From contig CM029382.1 of assembly GCA_017165825.1 (NCBI GenBank), forward strand, positions 22,596,441 through 22,660,440: a stretch of DNA of 64,000 bases, in the 5' to 3' direction. The notes below the pieces were generated by a model. It searched no databases. It saw only the letters and a list, made by a program, of their open reading frames with translations, and was not told the DNA's origin. Shown here one piece after another: positions 1 through 10,790 of the stretch. Position 1 is the stretch's first letter; the number at the start of each line of letters is the position of its first letter. The translations under genes and the position numbers were made by a program. This DNA comes from Hepsetus odoe. Taxonomy: Eukaryota > Chordata > Actinopteri > Characiformes > Hepsetidae.

Positions 1-34
1 TGGAACTGGACTAATATTACAGCCTTATCTTTAA

Positions 35-36
<2 letters not shown>

Positions 37-71
<35 letters not shown>

Positions 72-118
72 CCTGTTTACTCTTGTGTACCCCACTATAA
101 ACAGGCCAGGATCAATGG

Positions 119-166
<48 letters not shown>
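37..166. repeat. (CA)n and (TG)n arrays around a short palindrome
   Basis: A (CA)n tract (about 37-68) and a (TG)n tract (about 121-166) face each other as an inverted repeat. Between them lie GCCTGTTTA (71-79) and its exact reverse complement TAAACAGGC (98-106). The whole segment could fold as one hairpin. The frames that read through the TG tract (poly Cys-Val) are repeat artefacts. Confidence 0.9.
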
Positions 167-174
<8 letters not shown>

Positions 175-361
175 TGTGTTTGTCACATTCATGGCTGGTG
201 TGATATGCTGGAGAGAAAAAGGGTGCAGTGATGATGTAATGCTAAGAGAAGAGCACTTGCAACAGGAGGGCTGGGGTTCCGCCCCCAGGACTGCCAGAAA
301 AAGTTAGGGTGGATTAAGCATAAACTAAATTTACACCTTTACTGCCGCCTGGGTGTGGACA

Positions 362-599
362 CCGGTGGCCTAGTGGTATCCTAGTAGGCCCCAGGATCAG
401 AAGGCCGTGGGTTGGGATCCTAGAGTAGTAGGTTGCTTTAAGCAAGGTACCGTCCCCATCACTGCTCCCCGGGCACTTTAAATAGCTGCCCCCTGCTGCA
501 CGGTGTGCTTGGGTGAAAAGCCAAGGTTGTATTTTGTTGTGGTTCACTGTGTGCTTTGCCGTGTTTCACAATGACAAGGACTAGTCACTTTCACTTTCA
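362..599 (+). mobile_element. tRNA-derived SINE, family A (full-length, aged)
   Basis: It starts with the A-box-like GGTGGCCTAGTGG and has a decayed B-box-like segment near 407-425. The body is AAGCAAGGTACCGTCCCCAT...CTGCTCCCCGGGC...GCTGCCCCCTGCTGCA, and it ends in the characteristic AGTCACTTTCACTTTC tail. Family A is the commonest interspersed repeat of the window. It is an element derived from a tRNA, not a working tRNA gene, because the cloverleaf arms do not pair. Confidence 0.85.
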
Positions 600-639
600 A
601 CGCTTTCCTTTCAAGTTTGCTAGGTTCATTCCTTGGTGT

Positions 640-2040
640 CGCAGGTCGCTGTTGGGCTTTTCTTGGCTTCTGAGGTGTTCCAGGTGGTTGCTATGTAGTT
701 TCCGAGGTGGATACTAGATGTCTGCTATGGTGTCCTAGGTGACTGCTAGGTATGGTGCCAGATGATGCTGCATTACAACTGGTGGTTGCTATGCTGCTTT
801 TGGTGGGAATGTGGGTGCTTGGAAGTGGCTTTTGGTTTTCAGGGTGGTTGCTAATTGGTTTTTTTATGAAATCTCTGTTTGCTGGTAGGGTGGTGCTGGT
901 CTATTATGGGCATATGAGCGAAAGGGTGCGAGGCTTTGCCCTCCTTTCATTCCTGTATAAAAAAGTGGTGCATTCATAAAGCTGGACACAAATAGCCTTC
1001 TTGATCATATCAGAAGTCAGATCCATCTTCACCCATCGTTAAGACAGTCAAGGTGATGACTTTTTGATTGGGCCATTTTGTCAAGCAGACCTTTTGTCCC
1101 ATTTGTCTAGGGGGAAAGTTATACTTTATACTTTCAAAGCTCCCTTTGCTTTCTTAAATACCGCTGATCTTGTTTGAGAAACATTCGGCTTTTAAACAAT
1201 ATTTGCCACTTTATTACCGTCATGTTTCTTGTGGACAGTGCTTTCCTGGAGACAGTGTTAATTGATTGCATAATGAAAAAATTTTCATGACAAACGTTGG
1301 AATGCTGTTGGTATCCGAGGTGGTTGCTAGGGTGGTGTTAGGTTGCTGTTGTGTCCAAGTTGTTTTCGATGGTTTGCATGTGTTTGAAATGGTGTTTTAC
1401 ATGGTTACTATGACATCCCAGGTGGTTGCCAGAGTGTTGTTGGAATGTTGTGGTATCCCAGGTGGTTGCCAGGGTGTTGTTAGGTTGCTGCCAGGTCCCA
1501 GGTGTTTCCTGTGCTGTGCATGTGTTTGAAATGGTGTTTTATATCGTTACTATGTCATCCCAGGTGGTTGCCAGGGTGTTGTTAGAATGCTGCGGTATCC
1601 CAGGTGGTTGCTAGGGTGTTACTAGGTTGCTGCTGTGTCCTAAGTGTATTTTATCGTATGAATGTGATTGAAATGTTTTTTTAGGTGGTTGCTATGACAT
1701 CCCAGATGGTTGCCAGGGTGTTGTTAGGTTTCTGTTGTGTAAATGATATTTGCTCTGGTAGATTTTGGTTGATATGGTGCTGTTTATGTGATTACTTTGG
1801 TATCTTCTGTGGTTACTAGGGTGTTGATAGGTTGGTGTTGTCTCTTAGGTGGTTCCTAGGGTGTTGATAGGTTATTGTTTTGCTCCAGGTATTTGCTATG
1901 GTGAGCATCTTTGTTGTTATGGTATTCGTGAAGTGGTTGCCATGGTATCCCAGGCAGCTCTGAGGTTTTTGTTAGGTTGCTACCATGTTCCACATGTTAT
2001 CTTTGCTTGTGTGTTTTAGGTCTTATGCTATTTCTGGTGG
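640..2040 (+). repeat. Degenerate GGTGGTTGCTAGG minisatellite
   Basis: The stretch repeats variants of GGTGGTTGCTAGGGTGTTG, TTAGGTTGCTG and TATCCCAGGTGGTTGCC. In the central part (about 1298-1745) a higher-order unit is clear: GTGTTTGAAATGG recurs at 1380, 1522 and 1664 (with one change), exactly 142 bp apart. The flanks (640-1000 and 1750-2040) are more decayed. About 980-1260 looks like ordinary single-copy sequence inside the tract. Open frames of 60-90 codons here follow from the lack of stops in the repeat. Confidence 0.8.
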
Positions 2041-2061
2041 TTCTACTGTGGTTACCATGCT

Positions 2062-2147
2062 TGTGCATGTATGGGTAAAATGCAGAGGTTGAGTCTCATT
2101 GTGTTCTGCGCTGTGTTACAAAATGCCAAGAATAGTCACTTTCACAT
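2062..2147 (+). mobile_element. SINE family A, 3' fragment
   Basis: Only the last third is present: a diverged GTGCATGTATGGGTAAAATGCAGAGG, the CTGCGCTGTGTT segment, and AGTCACTTTCAC. The head and B-box are absent. Confidence 0.7.
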
Positions 2148-2484
2148 ACACGTTCATGCTTTCCCAGGTGGTTGCTTGAGTTTTGCTTACTGGCGGCTTG
2201 TTGGCAGAACTTCTAAGCTTTTTCAGCAGTAGAGCAATTTCAGTGGGATAAATAGCTTGATTAACTTAGGCATGCTCAGTCTTAAAGTTTGGGCACTTTT
2301 ACTCATTAGTCCCAGATGGGGCGGAGCAGGAGGTTCTGGACTAGAGCGTGTGTGTGGTGAAGATTGCCTACTTGGGCAGTTTTTTGTAAATGGAAAGGTT
2401 CTGGTTGGGTCCACTCGATTAGGAGAGATTAGGGCAGCTTGAACAGCACAACTGCCAGTCAGGGTTAGCCTTAACAGCAGAGCC

Positions 2485-2485
<1 letters not shown>
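2148..2485. other. Non-repetitive stretch
   Basis: No repeat family, exon signal or RNA gene was recognised. Short open frames on both strands (about 60 codons) show no protein features. Confidence 0.5.
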
Positions 2486-2541
<56 letters not shown>

Positions 2542-2625
2542 TTTGCAGCATGATGAACTACCAGGGCCGAGTTAGACCGTATGGGTTTGTCCTGAATGAC
2601 ATGCTGGGATTTAGAGTCCTCAAGG

Positions 2626-2675
<50 letters not shown>

Positions 2676-2863
2676 TAGAGGAGGCTGTAGATAAGGTGTG
2701 GAAGCAGGAAGTTTGCTGTAGCAGTAGCTTGCAGAAAGTTAAGAAGCTTGACAAAACACAAGCTTATCTCCTAAAAGACCCCTCCTGAATTACTGACAGG
2801 GCAATTTTTAACCTCACACACATACGCGTACGCTCATACACACACACACACACACACACACAC
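2486..2863. repeat. TG/CA microsatellite cluster
   Basis: There are (TG)n tracts at about 2486-2537 and 2626-2674 and a (CA)n tract at about 2836-2863. TG first and CA later gives inverted, self-complementary arms. Nothing coding is supported. Confidence 0.9.
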
Positions 2864-2935
2864 GCAACTTCTCTGTGTTTGTCCTCTACCCACACCATTT
2901 TGTGAGGGTAAACATTATATATATATATATATATA

Positions 2936-3396
2936 CAGTACTGTGCAAAAGTTTTAGGCAGGTGTGGAAAAAATGCTGTAAACAAAGAATGCTTTTCAGA
3001 AATGCAAGTGTTAATCATTTATTTTCATCAATCAAGAAAATGCAGTGAACGAACAAAAGAGAATCTAAGTCAAATCAATATTTAGTGTGACCACCCTTTG
3101 CCTTCAAAACAGCATCAGTTCTTCTAGGTACACTTGTACACAGTTTTTGAAGGAACTCGGCTGGTCGGTTGTTCCAAACATCTTGGAGAACTAACCACAG
3201 ATCTTCTGTGGATGTAGGCGTCCTCACATCCTTCTGTCTCTTGATGCTGGTAGAAACACCAAATATTGATCTGATTTAGATTTTTCTTTTGTTCGCTTAC
3301 TTTGCATTTTGTAAATTGATAAAAATAAACAATCATTATTTATATTTCTGAAAGCGTTCTGCATTTTTTCCACACCTGCCTAAAACTTTTGCACAG

Positions 3397-3401
<5 letters not shown>
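2936..3401. mobile_element. Tc1/mariner-type foldback element (copy T1)
   Basis: The outer 41 bp at each end (2936-2976 and 3361-3401) are perfect inverted repeats beginning CAGTACTGTGCAAAAG. The left flank is a TA inside an (AT)n tract, as expected for Tc1/mariner insertion. Inside, on the - strand, lie remnants of a transposase C-terminus (near 3090-3230) ending in a decayed KAKGGHT-type motif. The subterminal parts are also inverted copies of each other. At 466 bp with no intact transposase it is non-autonomous. Related copies lie at 14562, 46911 and 55150. Confidence 0.88.
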
Positions 3402-3461
<60 letters not shown>

Positions 3462-3462
3462 A

Positions 3463-3496
<34 letters not shown>
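3402..3496. repeat. (GT)n-(AT)n-(CA)n palindromic microsatellite
   Basis: (GT)n runs from the element end to about 3458, then (AT)n to about 3480, then (CA)n to 3496. The three blocks together are self-complementary and directly abut the transposon terminus. Confidence 0.9.
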
Positions 3497-4029
3497 CAAT
3501 GCTTGAACTTTGTCAGGATATAAAACATCATTAAATTCCAGAATCATCATCATTCTCACCCATTAGTTTGTGGGTGTCCAGCACCTGAACCATTTATGTT
3601 CCTTGCTTTAGGACTGAACTCAGGCCAGTATGTCCCCTATAAACTGGTGGATGGGTGGAGGTGGGGATCAGAAAGAAGCTCAATGAATGCACAAATTTGA
3701 GATGGAAAGAAGCAACAGAGAGCAGTGGGAGTTAAAGTGGTGCAGGACTGTGGGAGTGGGAGAGAAAAAGCAAAAGATGTGCGAAATGAAGGTGGGGAGT
3801 GATGGACATATAATGAATGGCGAGAGAGAAGGATGAGGGTACATGGCAGGAAGACAATGAGAAAGAAGAAAAGGAGAGAGAGTAAGAGCACTCATTCTTC
3901 TTGTAGGAGAGTGATACCTGTGGTTACCATGACAACAGATTTTCTTTTTCTTCTTCAGAATGGTTTTTTTGGCTTTTGGTCGTTAGGCAGAGTGATTGTG
4001 GGTGATAGCTTGTCTTGTTGTTACCATGC
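3497..4029. other. Single-copy, purine-rich stretch
   Basis: The + strand is rich in GAGA/GGAA between about 3660 and 3900, so the opposite strand reads as pyrimidine-rich open frames of 70-85 codons. No repeat family or gene was recognised. Confidence 0.5.
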
Positions 4030-4400
4030 TCAACCATCGGCATCATCATCATCATCTGCAGCTGCACCAGCACCAGCAGTATTAATATCACCATCATTGT
4101 GATAACATTATTAACATCAGCAGCAACAGCATTGTCATCATCATCTTCACCACCATTGCCATTATCATTGTCATCTGCAGCAGCACCAGCAGCATTAATA
4201 TCACCATCACCATAATCTTCATCACCACATCCTCTTTATTATTATTTATTATTATTAACATCATCATTATCATCATCAGCAGCAGCAGCAGAAGCAGCAT
4301 TAGCAGCATCTTTATCATCTTCACCACCATCATCATCATTGTCACTATTGTCATCACCATTATCATCATCATCATCATCTTTACCATCATTCTCAATCTC
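4030..4400. repeat. Compound ATC/ATT/CAG trinucleotide tract
   Basis: Imperfect runs of ATC, ACC, ATT and CAGCAG alternate for about 370 bp. Every frame reads as homopolymer-like protein (for example Met-rich on the - strand), which is the signature of a trinucleotide microsatellite rather than a gene. Confidence 0.9.
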
Positions 4401-5237
4401 TATGCAAAACTCAAGATTATCATCATCAAGTCTTTGCTTATCAGCAGTGTGCAGGCTTAAGTGTACACGCCCATCTCTGTAATCTACATCATCATTTTTA
4501 ATTTCATTAAGAAGACATCAAAACTTTAAAGTATCACATACAAACTGTAGAGCGCAGAGCTTTAGATCAGAATGCCTTTAGGAAGAGAAACTCTCAACTG
4601 TGTCCAAACTATTCACTACTTTAAAACGTGAGCCTGCAGCCTCCAATTTTAATGCATTTATTTGGATGCAAAATGTCCTGCGGGAGCTTTTTTACAAGGC
4701 CTTTCTTTGTACTGAACAAATCTTGTGGCTTGCTGATAGGAGCTGCAGAATATGCTGCTTGTAACTTTGAAGAGAAAAAAAACTTTTAATGCTCCAATTC
4801 TCCAAGAACTCTGTTCTTTCCCTGGGGTATAAATATGAGGTTACATTTCTATTTCTATTACATGGACAACATGGAGAAATTCAAAGAGCTGTTGACTAGA
4901 ATGCTGAGCTTGTACACTTGCTCGTATAAGGAAATTGTTATAAAATTGTTAAAAATGGAACTTATGATGATGGTAGATCATTGAGGCACGTTCTTTCTAT
5001 TGGTCCTAATGATCCTGTTGTCAATGGGTCTTTAATGAATCATTAGCAAGTTAAAACATGGCCATGGGAGGCCTTCCTCCTAGATAACAAACCCAAAAAC
5101 ATATATGAATTCAGCCCCATGGGTTAATTCTCATCAGGCTTGCGCTGTTGCCTAATAATTTCATGAAGCATGCCAGAAATTTTGGAGATCCTTTTTGGCT
5201 TTTTCCCACCTGACATTATGTCTGAGATTGTTTCTGT
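4401..5237. other. AT-rich single-copy stretch
   Basis: Nothing supports a gene here. No family-level repeat was recognised by eye. Confidence 0.45.
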
Positions 5238-5356
5238 GATTATGCCCTGCGATGGACTGGCGGCCTGTCCACCGTTAGCCCAAAGAATGCAGGGACAAGC
5301 TCCAGTGTCCATGCCAACCTTGATAAGCGACTCAGACAATGGCTGGATGGAAAGCT
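5238..5356 (+). mobile_element. V-SINE/LINE-tail fragment
   Basis: CCCTGCGATGGACTGGCGGCCTGTCC followed by GATAAGCGACTCAGACAATGGCTGGATGG matches the 3' tail shared by fish V-SINEs and L2-like LINEs. The same tail, better preserved, is seen at 52784-52893. Confidence 0.65.
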
Positions 5357-6354
5357 GAGAACAAATTGTGGAGATGTCTGAAACCTGCCAAAAAATACAC
5401 CCTGGCTGCTTCCCAGTAGATATGAAGCTTCCTTTCGTAACCAGTTGCTCCGATTTCACCTAATCTGTGGCCTACGGCCTATGATCAGTCTGAACTACTG
5501 GAAAGGTCTGAATTGGTTAAACATCCTGCAGGCATTCCATTCATTGTCAGATGGAAATGAATTCTGGTTTATGTGCTTGTAGATCACGGAAGTAAGTTCT
5601 GATCACAAGCGGTTAGTTGAGATTCAATGCCAGAGCTGTAAACTTGCAATGGGACCAGTGCCCGATGTGAATGCAGCTTGCAACTGTACGTGACACTCCC
5701 TACATGACCTTCCTATACTTGACCCTATCAGTGACCCCGCCCTTGCTCTGGATGTTCTTGCAGTTCTATAAAGCCTGCATGTTGTTTATTTCTCTTTATT
5801 TTTGCGCATTACATGCCTAAACCGAGGTGACGCTTCGGTAGCAGGGCTCCCTTAACTCTAGGCCTTCGTCCTCCATGGATGAAGGAGGCAGGAGGGGGGC
5901 TCAAATGTTCTGCTAGGTTTGCACTGGGACACTAAGCTATTATTATCTTTTTTCTGTATTAGTTTCCTAACGCAGATGCTACCGGGGTGAACGATCTGCC
6001 TGGGGATAGATTTCTGCACACACACTTTATGCTTTATGTGTCTGCTCTGATTTATGTGTGCAAGGCCTTTAGTATCTTAGATGCTTCCTCTTGTTTATGC
6101 TCATGGCAGAAGAGGAAGCGAAAGGCATAGAGCACAAGGAAGTTCTGAGAAAGAGAAAAAGTTAAAGCAAGATACAGAGCAAGACAGGATGATATTCTTC
6201 ATAGTCTCTTCGGTCTACGCTATAAAAACCCAATGCATTGCCAGAAATTATATCTTGGCAAGTGAAAGCATCTGGTTGAAAGTAAAAGAAAAAAAATGAA
6301 GATTATTTGTCATTGTGAACAGACCACAGCAAAACTCTGCAGTATTGGGGACTG
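5357..6354. other. Single-copy stretch
   Basis: No repeat family, splice-flanked open frame or RNA gene was recognised. A 72-codon frame ending near 6299 is Lys/Glu-rich with no domain features. Confidence 0.45.
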
Positions 6355-6425
6355 TTGCTCGAGGGTGATTCAGGGTAACCTACTGGTTCAGGACTTGAGT
6401 CCCAGACTTGACCACCATAGTCCTG
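6355..6425 (-). mobile_element. SINE family A, 5' fragment
   Basis: TTGCTCGAGGGTGATTCAGGGTAACCTACTGG is the reverse complement of the family A body, followed by a decayed B-box region. Both ends are lost. Confidence 0.5.
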
Positions 6426-6465
6426 AGAAGTCCTTAAGAATAAACTAAAGATACAGTAATCCTAG

Positions 6466-6604
6466 AGGTTGGTGATAGCCTAGGGGTAGGATACTAAGGA
6501 CCAGGAGCATGTGGGTTTGAGCCTGGTTTAATCTCATCTTTAGCACCATTTGAGCCCCTGAGCAACTTAACCCCAAGTTGCTGCCAGGGAACTCTCCCTG
6601 TCAG
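6466..6604 (+). mobile_element. SINE family B, old fragment
   Basis: GGTGATAGCCTAGGGGTAGGATACT resembles the family B head (GGTGGTCTAGTGGCAGGATACTTG). GAGCCCCTGAGCAACTTAACCCC and CTCCCTGTCAGG correspond to the body. It is strongly diverged compared with copies at 9553 and 50185. Confidence 0.55.
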
Positions 6605-6629
6605 GCAATGTATGTTTCCCAGGATAACA

Positions 6630-6842
6630 TCATCCGAAAGCTTCTTAAACAAGAGGGATCAAGGCTTGATTCCCAGCTGGGTCTGTTTTGTATGGAGTTT
6701 TCTTCTGGATGCTCCAGTTCCTTGTTTAATTGCCCTCTAGATGTGACTGGGACTTTGTGTTCCTGCCCTGCAATGGACTGGTGACCTGTCCTTGGTTTTC
6801 TTGAACCTTGGTTAGGATATGCAACTCAGATAATGAATGGAC
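6630..6842 (+). mobile_element. V-SINE-like element, degraded
   Basis: Successive fragments resemble a tRNA-type head, the TATGGAGTTTTCTTCTGGATGCTCC core, and the tail CCTGCCCTGCAATGGACTGGTGACCTGTCC with an AATGAATGGA end. The order matches vertebrate V-SINE/CORE elements. Confidence 0.6.
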
Positions 6843-7250
6843 AACTATCTTACAATGAGAAAATTGAGACAAATTGACTAGATTGAAGATGCTTTGACTT
6901 GGTAAGATATAATTTTTTTCATGCAAAATGGGTGGTGGGCAATATGTAGGGACATTTTTTTTTTAATCATAATTGTTCAATATGGTGTGCTGGAGTGACA
7001 CCTCCACAAAATTTGCCAACACAATAAATATACATGTGAAAAATAGCAAATAAATGAGCAAATCATAATTGCAGTAGACAGGAATTCGCTAGGTCATATA
7101 TATATATTTATAGGTCATGATTTTGATGGACCTATCTAAGATGTTCTTTTTATCTTAATGGCTTTTGCATCTTGCAGCCAACAGAGTGATACTAAATGTA
7201 AAATTAAGGTTTTTAATGCATTTATACTGTAGAAAAGATTTGGGATTAAG
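6843..7250. other. AT-rich single-copy stretch
   Basis: No recognisable gene or repeat apart from a short (TA) run near 7098. Confidence 0.45.
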
Positions 7251-7251
7251 G

Positions 7252-7520
7252 GCAGCACAGTGGTTATCCGTTTCTAATTTGTTTCTTACTGTGTGGAGCT
7301 GGTTCTCCCCATGCTTTGGACCTCCTCCAAGACCTTAAGTTTCCTTCCACAGTCCAAAAACGTGCATTTCAAGTGGACTAGAGATACTAAACTGCCCCAT
7401 AGGGATGACTGTTTGTGATCAGCCCTGCAATGCCCTGACAAATTTTGCTCTAGGAGGACTGAGATAGGCTTCAACGCTCTTCCATCACCCTTGTTAAGGT
7501 ACGCCAGACAATGGATGGAT
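7252..7520 (+). mobile_element. V-SINE-like element
   Basis: GGCAGCACAGTGGTTA (head), GTGTGGAGCTGGTTCTCCCCATGCTTTGG (core), CCTTCCACAGTCCAAAAACGTGCA, AACTGCCCC, CAGCCCTGCAATGCCCTGAC and a terminal ACAATGGATGGAT occur in the order known for fish V-SINEs. The copy has many substitutions. Confidence 0.75.
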
Positions 7521-8467
7521 ATATCATAGTGTTGTTAGTGCTGTTGGGGCTTTTCTGTAAGGCTGTATTTGCCCAACAATATTTCAGATTGGGCAAGCTT
7601 TGGCCGTATTTTAATTTTCAGGTTGAGAAACTGTCTTAGCTTCTGGCTCAAAAAGTTTATCAGGCCTAGGTTCAGACTCAGCACTTGACACTTGATCAAG
7701 TCTGCTTGCTCAAAGTCCAGAACAGAGTTCACATCATTGTGGAAACACTTATTTATAGGCAGCAGAGACAACTGGGTTCAGTCCCAAGAACTTATTCTAA
7801 ACCATCCTACTCTTGACAGCGAAGCAAGTCTTTTGGACACAGGCTGAGATAAATGACATGTGGTCTGGTGTTGCCAAAGTGAACTCTATGCCTTCCTTCA
7901 TGTACTGTCACCTCCTTGGTGCCCACCACCATGACAACACTGCAAATGTGACAGTCTGCCAATCAGAGGCAGAGATACCATTGTTGTGAGAATAAAACAA
8001 CTTCGGGCCAAGCATTCAGGCACCTTTCACCACACGCACAGCATTTTAAACACAACTACATTTGTAGTTCAGATATAAGGACAGCCAAACCAGCTGATTG
8101 TAGTTTTCTGAATGCTCAGATTTCAATACATGAAAGCTGGTTGCTTCCTTCACCAGAAGGTGAGCACTTCGGGACCGTGCCACTGTAATACAAGTGACTC
8201 TTTTTGTGCCAAAGAGTGGACAAATACTGTTTAAACCTAAAAATGTATTTAAAAATGCATATTTCTCATTTATTTTGTCTCTTTCATATGCATTTAAACA
8301 TTGAGCCTTTAGCAGATATCTTGACTATGGGTGTGCACTTAGTCACTGCAGCTGATTGGTTGCAGTTCAGCTCATTTGCTTAAACTTCTTTAGTCGAATT
8401 TCTAGGTCTGTGCAATTTTCTAAAGTACACATTTTAATGATGACTTTTACATAATTACAGTTTGCTT
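7521..8467. other. Single-copy stretch
   Basis: No exon, RNA gene or family repeat was recognised. It directly precedes the palindromic minisatellite array. Confidence 0.45.
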
Positions 8468-8468
8468 T

Positions 8469-8944
8469 AAGTACATTTCAGTGCCTGTACCTTTTTACTC
8501 TGAGTACATTCCTGTACTTTTTACTTTATACTCTGAATACATTCCTGTACTTTTATACTCTCAGTCCATTCTTGTACTTTTTACTTTATACTCTGAATAC
8601 ATTCCTGTACTTTACACTGTCTACTCTGAGTACATTCCTGTACTTTATACTTTAAGTACATTCCTGTATTTTTTACTTTAAACTCTGAGTACATTCCTGT
8701 ATTTTTACTTTTGTACTCTGAATACATCCCTGTACTTTATACTTTCTACTCTGAGGACATTCTTGTACTTTTTACTTTACACTCTGAGTACAATTCTTTA
8801 TATTTTATACTCTGAGTACATTCCTGTACTTTTTATTATATTCTCTAAGTACATTCATGTACTTTCTACTTTATACTCTGAGTACATTCCTGTACTTTCT
8901 ACTTTATACTCTGAGTACATTCCTGTACTTTCTACTTTTGTACT
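8469..8944 (+). repeat. Palindromic 33-bp minisatellite, array 1
   Basis: About 15 units of roughly 29-33 bp contain the core AGTACATTCCTGTACT, in which AGTACA and TGTACT are exact reverse complements around a TTCC spacer, joined by TTTTACTTTATACTCTG-type linkers. Units here are more diverged than in the array at 19.5 kb. Because 33 is a multiple of three, frames stay open and read Tyr-Ser-Glu-Tyr-Ile-Pro-Val-Leu repeats; this is not evidence of a protein. Confidence 0.9.
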
Positions 8945-9552
8945 CAGTTTTAAGTGAAGTGGTGGGATGTGGGCTGATGCTTCTTGACCATGGGCAGACT
9001 TTTTGTCCAGTTGTTGGTTAAGTCTGGTGTGTCTGGATGAATCCGTCAGCAATGGGTGTAGTGTCCTCTTTGCTCAGGACTCCAGTCTGATCACACTTCA
9101 GATCCTAATCCCAGCCAGTATTCTCTAATAACTGCCTGTGGTCGTAGTGTCTACTTATTAAATCAGCTGGCAAGCGGCAGCATCACATTCAGCACACTTG
9201 CCATGTTTGATTTAACTTGCAGAGGCTTGATTAGTGTGCTAATTGCTGGAGACTGTGGACATCAGACCGGGCGGAGACTTTATCAGGTCTATTTGCAGGT
9301 CTTACTTTGCATGTTCGCATTTCTCTGTTTTACATGCTGGGAAGCTTTGGTGGAAAAGACAGGTGGTGAATGTGTTTGCTTATGAGGCTCTCCGAGGACC
9401 CAGTGTGGCACAATTTTGTCTACACAGTTATACGTTTATGCCCTCACAGCTAGATCTGTTATCTTAAACTAACATCAACCCAGAAAGATGGACAGAAAGT
9501 GTTTTAAACCCTTACCATTTACTACTCATTTGGTTTAATGCCAAGTGTGGCA
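8945..9552. other. Single-copy stretch
   Basis: Two overlapping frames of 60-74 codons (9203-9467) have no recognisable domain. No repeat family was seen. Confidence 0.45.
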
Positions 9553-9764
9553 TGGGTGGTGGTCTAGTGGCAGGATACTTGCCTATGGACCTATGGCTCA
9601 AGAGGTCCCCGGTTCAAATCCCACCTCTGGCACAACCACCACTGGGACCCTGAGCAAGACCCTTAACCCTGAGTTGCTCCAGGGGGACTGTCCCTGTAAT
9701 CAGGACATGGAAGTTGCTCTGGATAAGAGCGTCTGCTAAATGCCGCATATGTAAATGTAAATGT
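9553..9764 (+). mobile_element. SINE family B, well preserved
   Basis: The head GGTCTAGTGGCAGGATACTTGCC carries the A-box-like region, and GGTTCAAATCCCACC is a good B box. The body reads CTGAGCAAGACCCTTAACCC and GGGGGACTGTCCCTGTAATC, then GCTCTGGATAAGAGCGTCTGCTAAATGCC and a (TGTAAA)n end. The 3' tail is the LINE-type tail found on many fish SINEs, consistent with retroposition by a partner LINE. Confidence 0.9.
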
Positions 9765-10261
9765 CTGCTTGAGCCAAAAAAAGCTGTAAAAAAACTGGGA
9801 AACTGTTGAAAATTAAAAGGAAAACCTTGGAAAGTTGAACATTTCTGAGAACTGGCCTTTACATAAAGCTCTTTATCTTCTCACTTTACTGTAGACCCTT
9901 CAAGCCATGGTGCAGCTTCAACCAGGAATGGGAATAAAAGGTAAAAAGAGGATATACCATGAAAGAACCCACCTGTATGTTGGTACAGATGGTAAAGGCC
10001 AGGTATGTTGATAATGTGGCCCTCTATTGGCTGGAAACTGTATGGGAGGCTACGGACAAATGACCGGGATAAAAAGCTACTCTTTGTTAATCAAATAAGT
10101 GCCTGATCCGTGCCATTTTGAGGAAGGCACTGTGGATTTAGATAGCCATGCTGGCAGGAGTTTAAAGGATTGTGAGGTTTCCTATGTCAGAAGTGCTAAA
10201 ACAGCCCTCTATCATATATAACTTAAAATAATTTGACTTAAGATTTGTCAAGTTAGCTATA
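9765..10261. other. Single-copy stretch
   Basis: No family-level repeat or gene was recognised. Confidence 0.4.
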
Positions 10262-10790
10262 GTGATACGAGGCGATCAGCAGTTCAGAGTAACGACGAGA
10301 AGAGAGGTGAAGAAGAGAGTGCAGGCAGGTTGAAATGGGTGTAAAAGAATGGCAGGAGTGATCTATGACAGGCTGATACCAGCAAGAGTGAAGGAGAAGG
10401 AACTGAGGCCAGCTATGTTACACGGGTTGGAGACGGTAATAAAAAGGCAAACGGTGGAGCTGGAGGTGTCAGAGTTAAAAATGCTGAGATTTGTGTTGAG
10501 AGGGACAAGGATGGACAGGATTAGAAACGAAGGAGAGCTCAGGTTGGATGTTTTGGAGACAAAGTGAAAGAAGCAAGATTGCGTTGGTTTGGACGTGTCC
10601 AGGGATGAGACAAAGATTACTTTGGGAGAAGCATGTTGAGGATGAAGCTGTCTGGAAAGAGGAAAAGAGGAAGGACAAAGAGGAAGTTTATGAATGTGGT
10701 AAGAGAGGACATGGAGGCGGTCGGTGTGAATGAGGAAGATGCAGAGGACAGAAAGAAATGGAGAGGGAAGATCCGCTCATGATGATGGCT
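10262..10790 (+). pseudogene. Non-LTR retrotransposon ORF2 C-terminus relic (copy 1)
   Basis: Read with frame changes, the segment gives the post-reverse-transcriptase region typical of fish LINE polyproteins. The motifs are a KELRPAMLHGLET-like stretch (from about 10395), KMLRF, RMDRIRNE, then, after a frameshift near 10560, EARLRWFGRVQ, KRKRGRTKRK, VVREDME and DAEDRKKWR. An in-frame stop follows RWFGRVQG. The RT core and endonuclease are absent, so this is a 5'-truncated dead copy. Related copies are at 27565 (+) and 42425 (-). The clade cannot be fixed from this fragment. Confidence 0.85.

Noticed and set aside
8481..8957. Repeated peptide frames (Tyr-Ser-Glu-Tyr-Ile-Pro-Val-Leu) in the minisatellites at 8.5, 12.8 and 19.6 kb
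   Set aside because: They are forced by the 33-bp period (11 codons). Frames are open in more than one phase, and units with length changes break them. No start, signal or splice context supports a repeat protein.
9553..9640. True tRNA genes at the A-box/B-box pairs of the SINEs
   Set aside because: The heads do not fold into a full acceptor stem and continue into SINE bodies and LINE-type tails.
10349..10733. An intact LINE protein
   Set aside because: Frameshift near 10560 and an in-frame stop after the RWFGRVQ motif; the RT core is missing.
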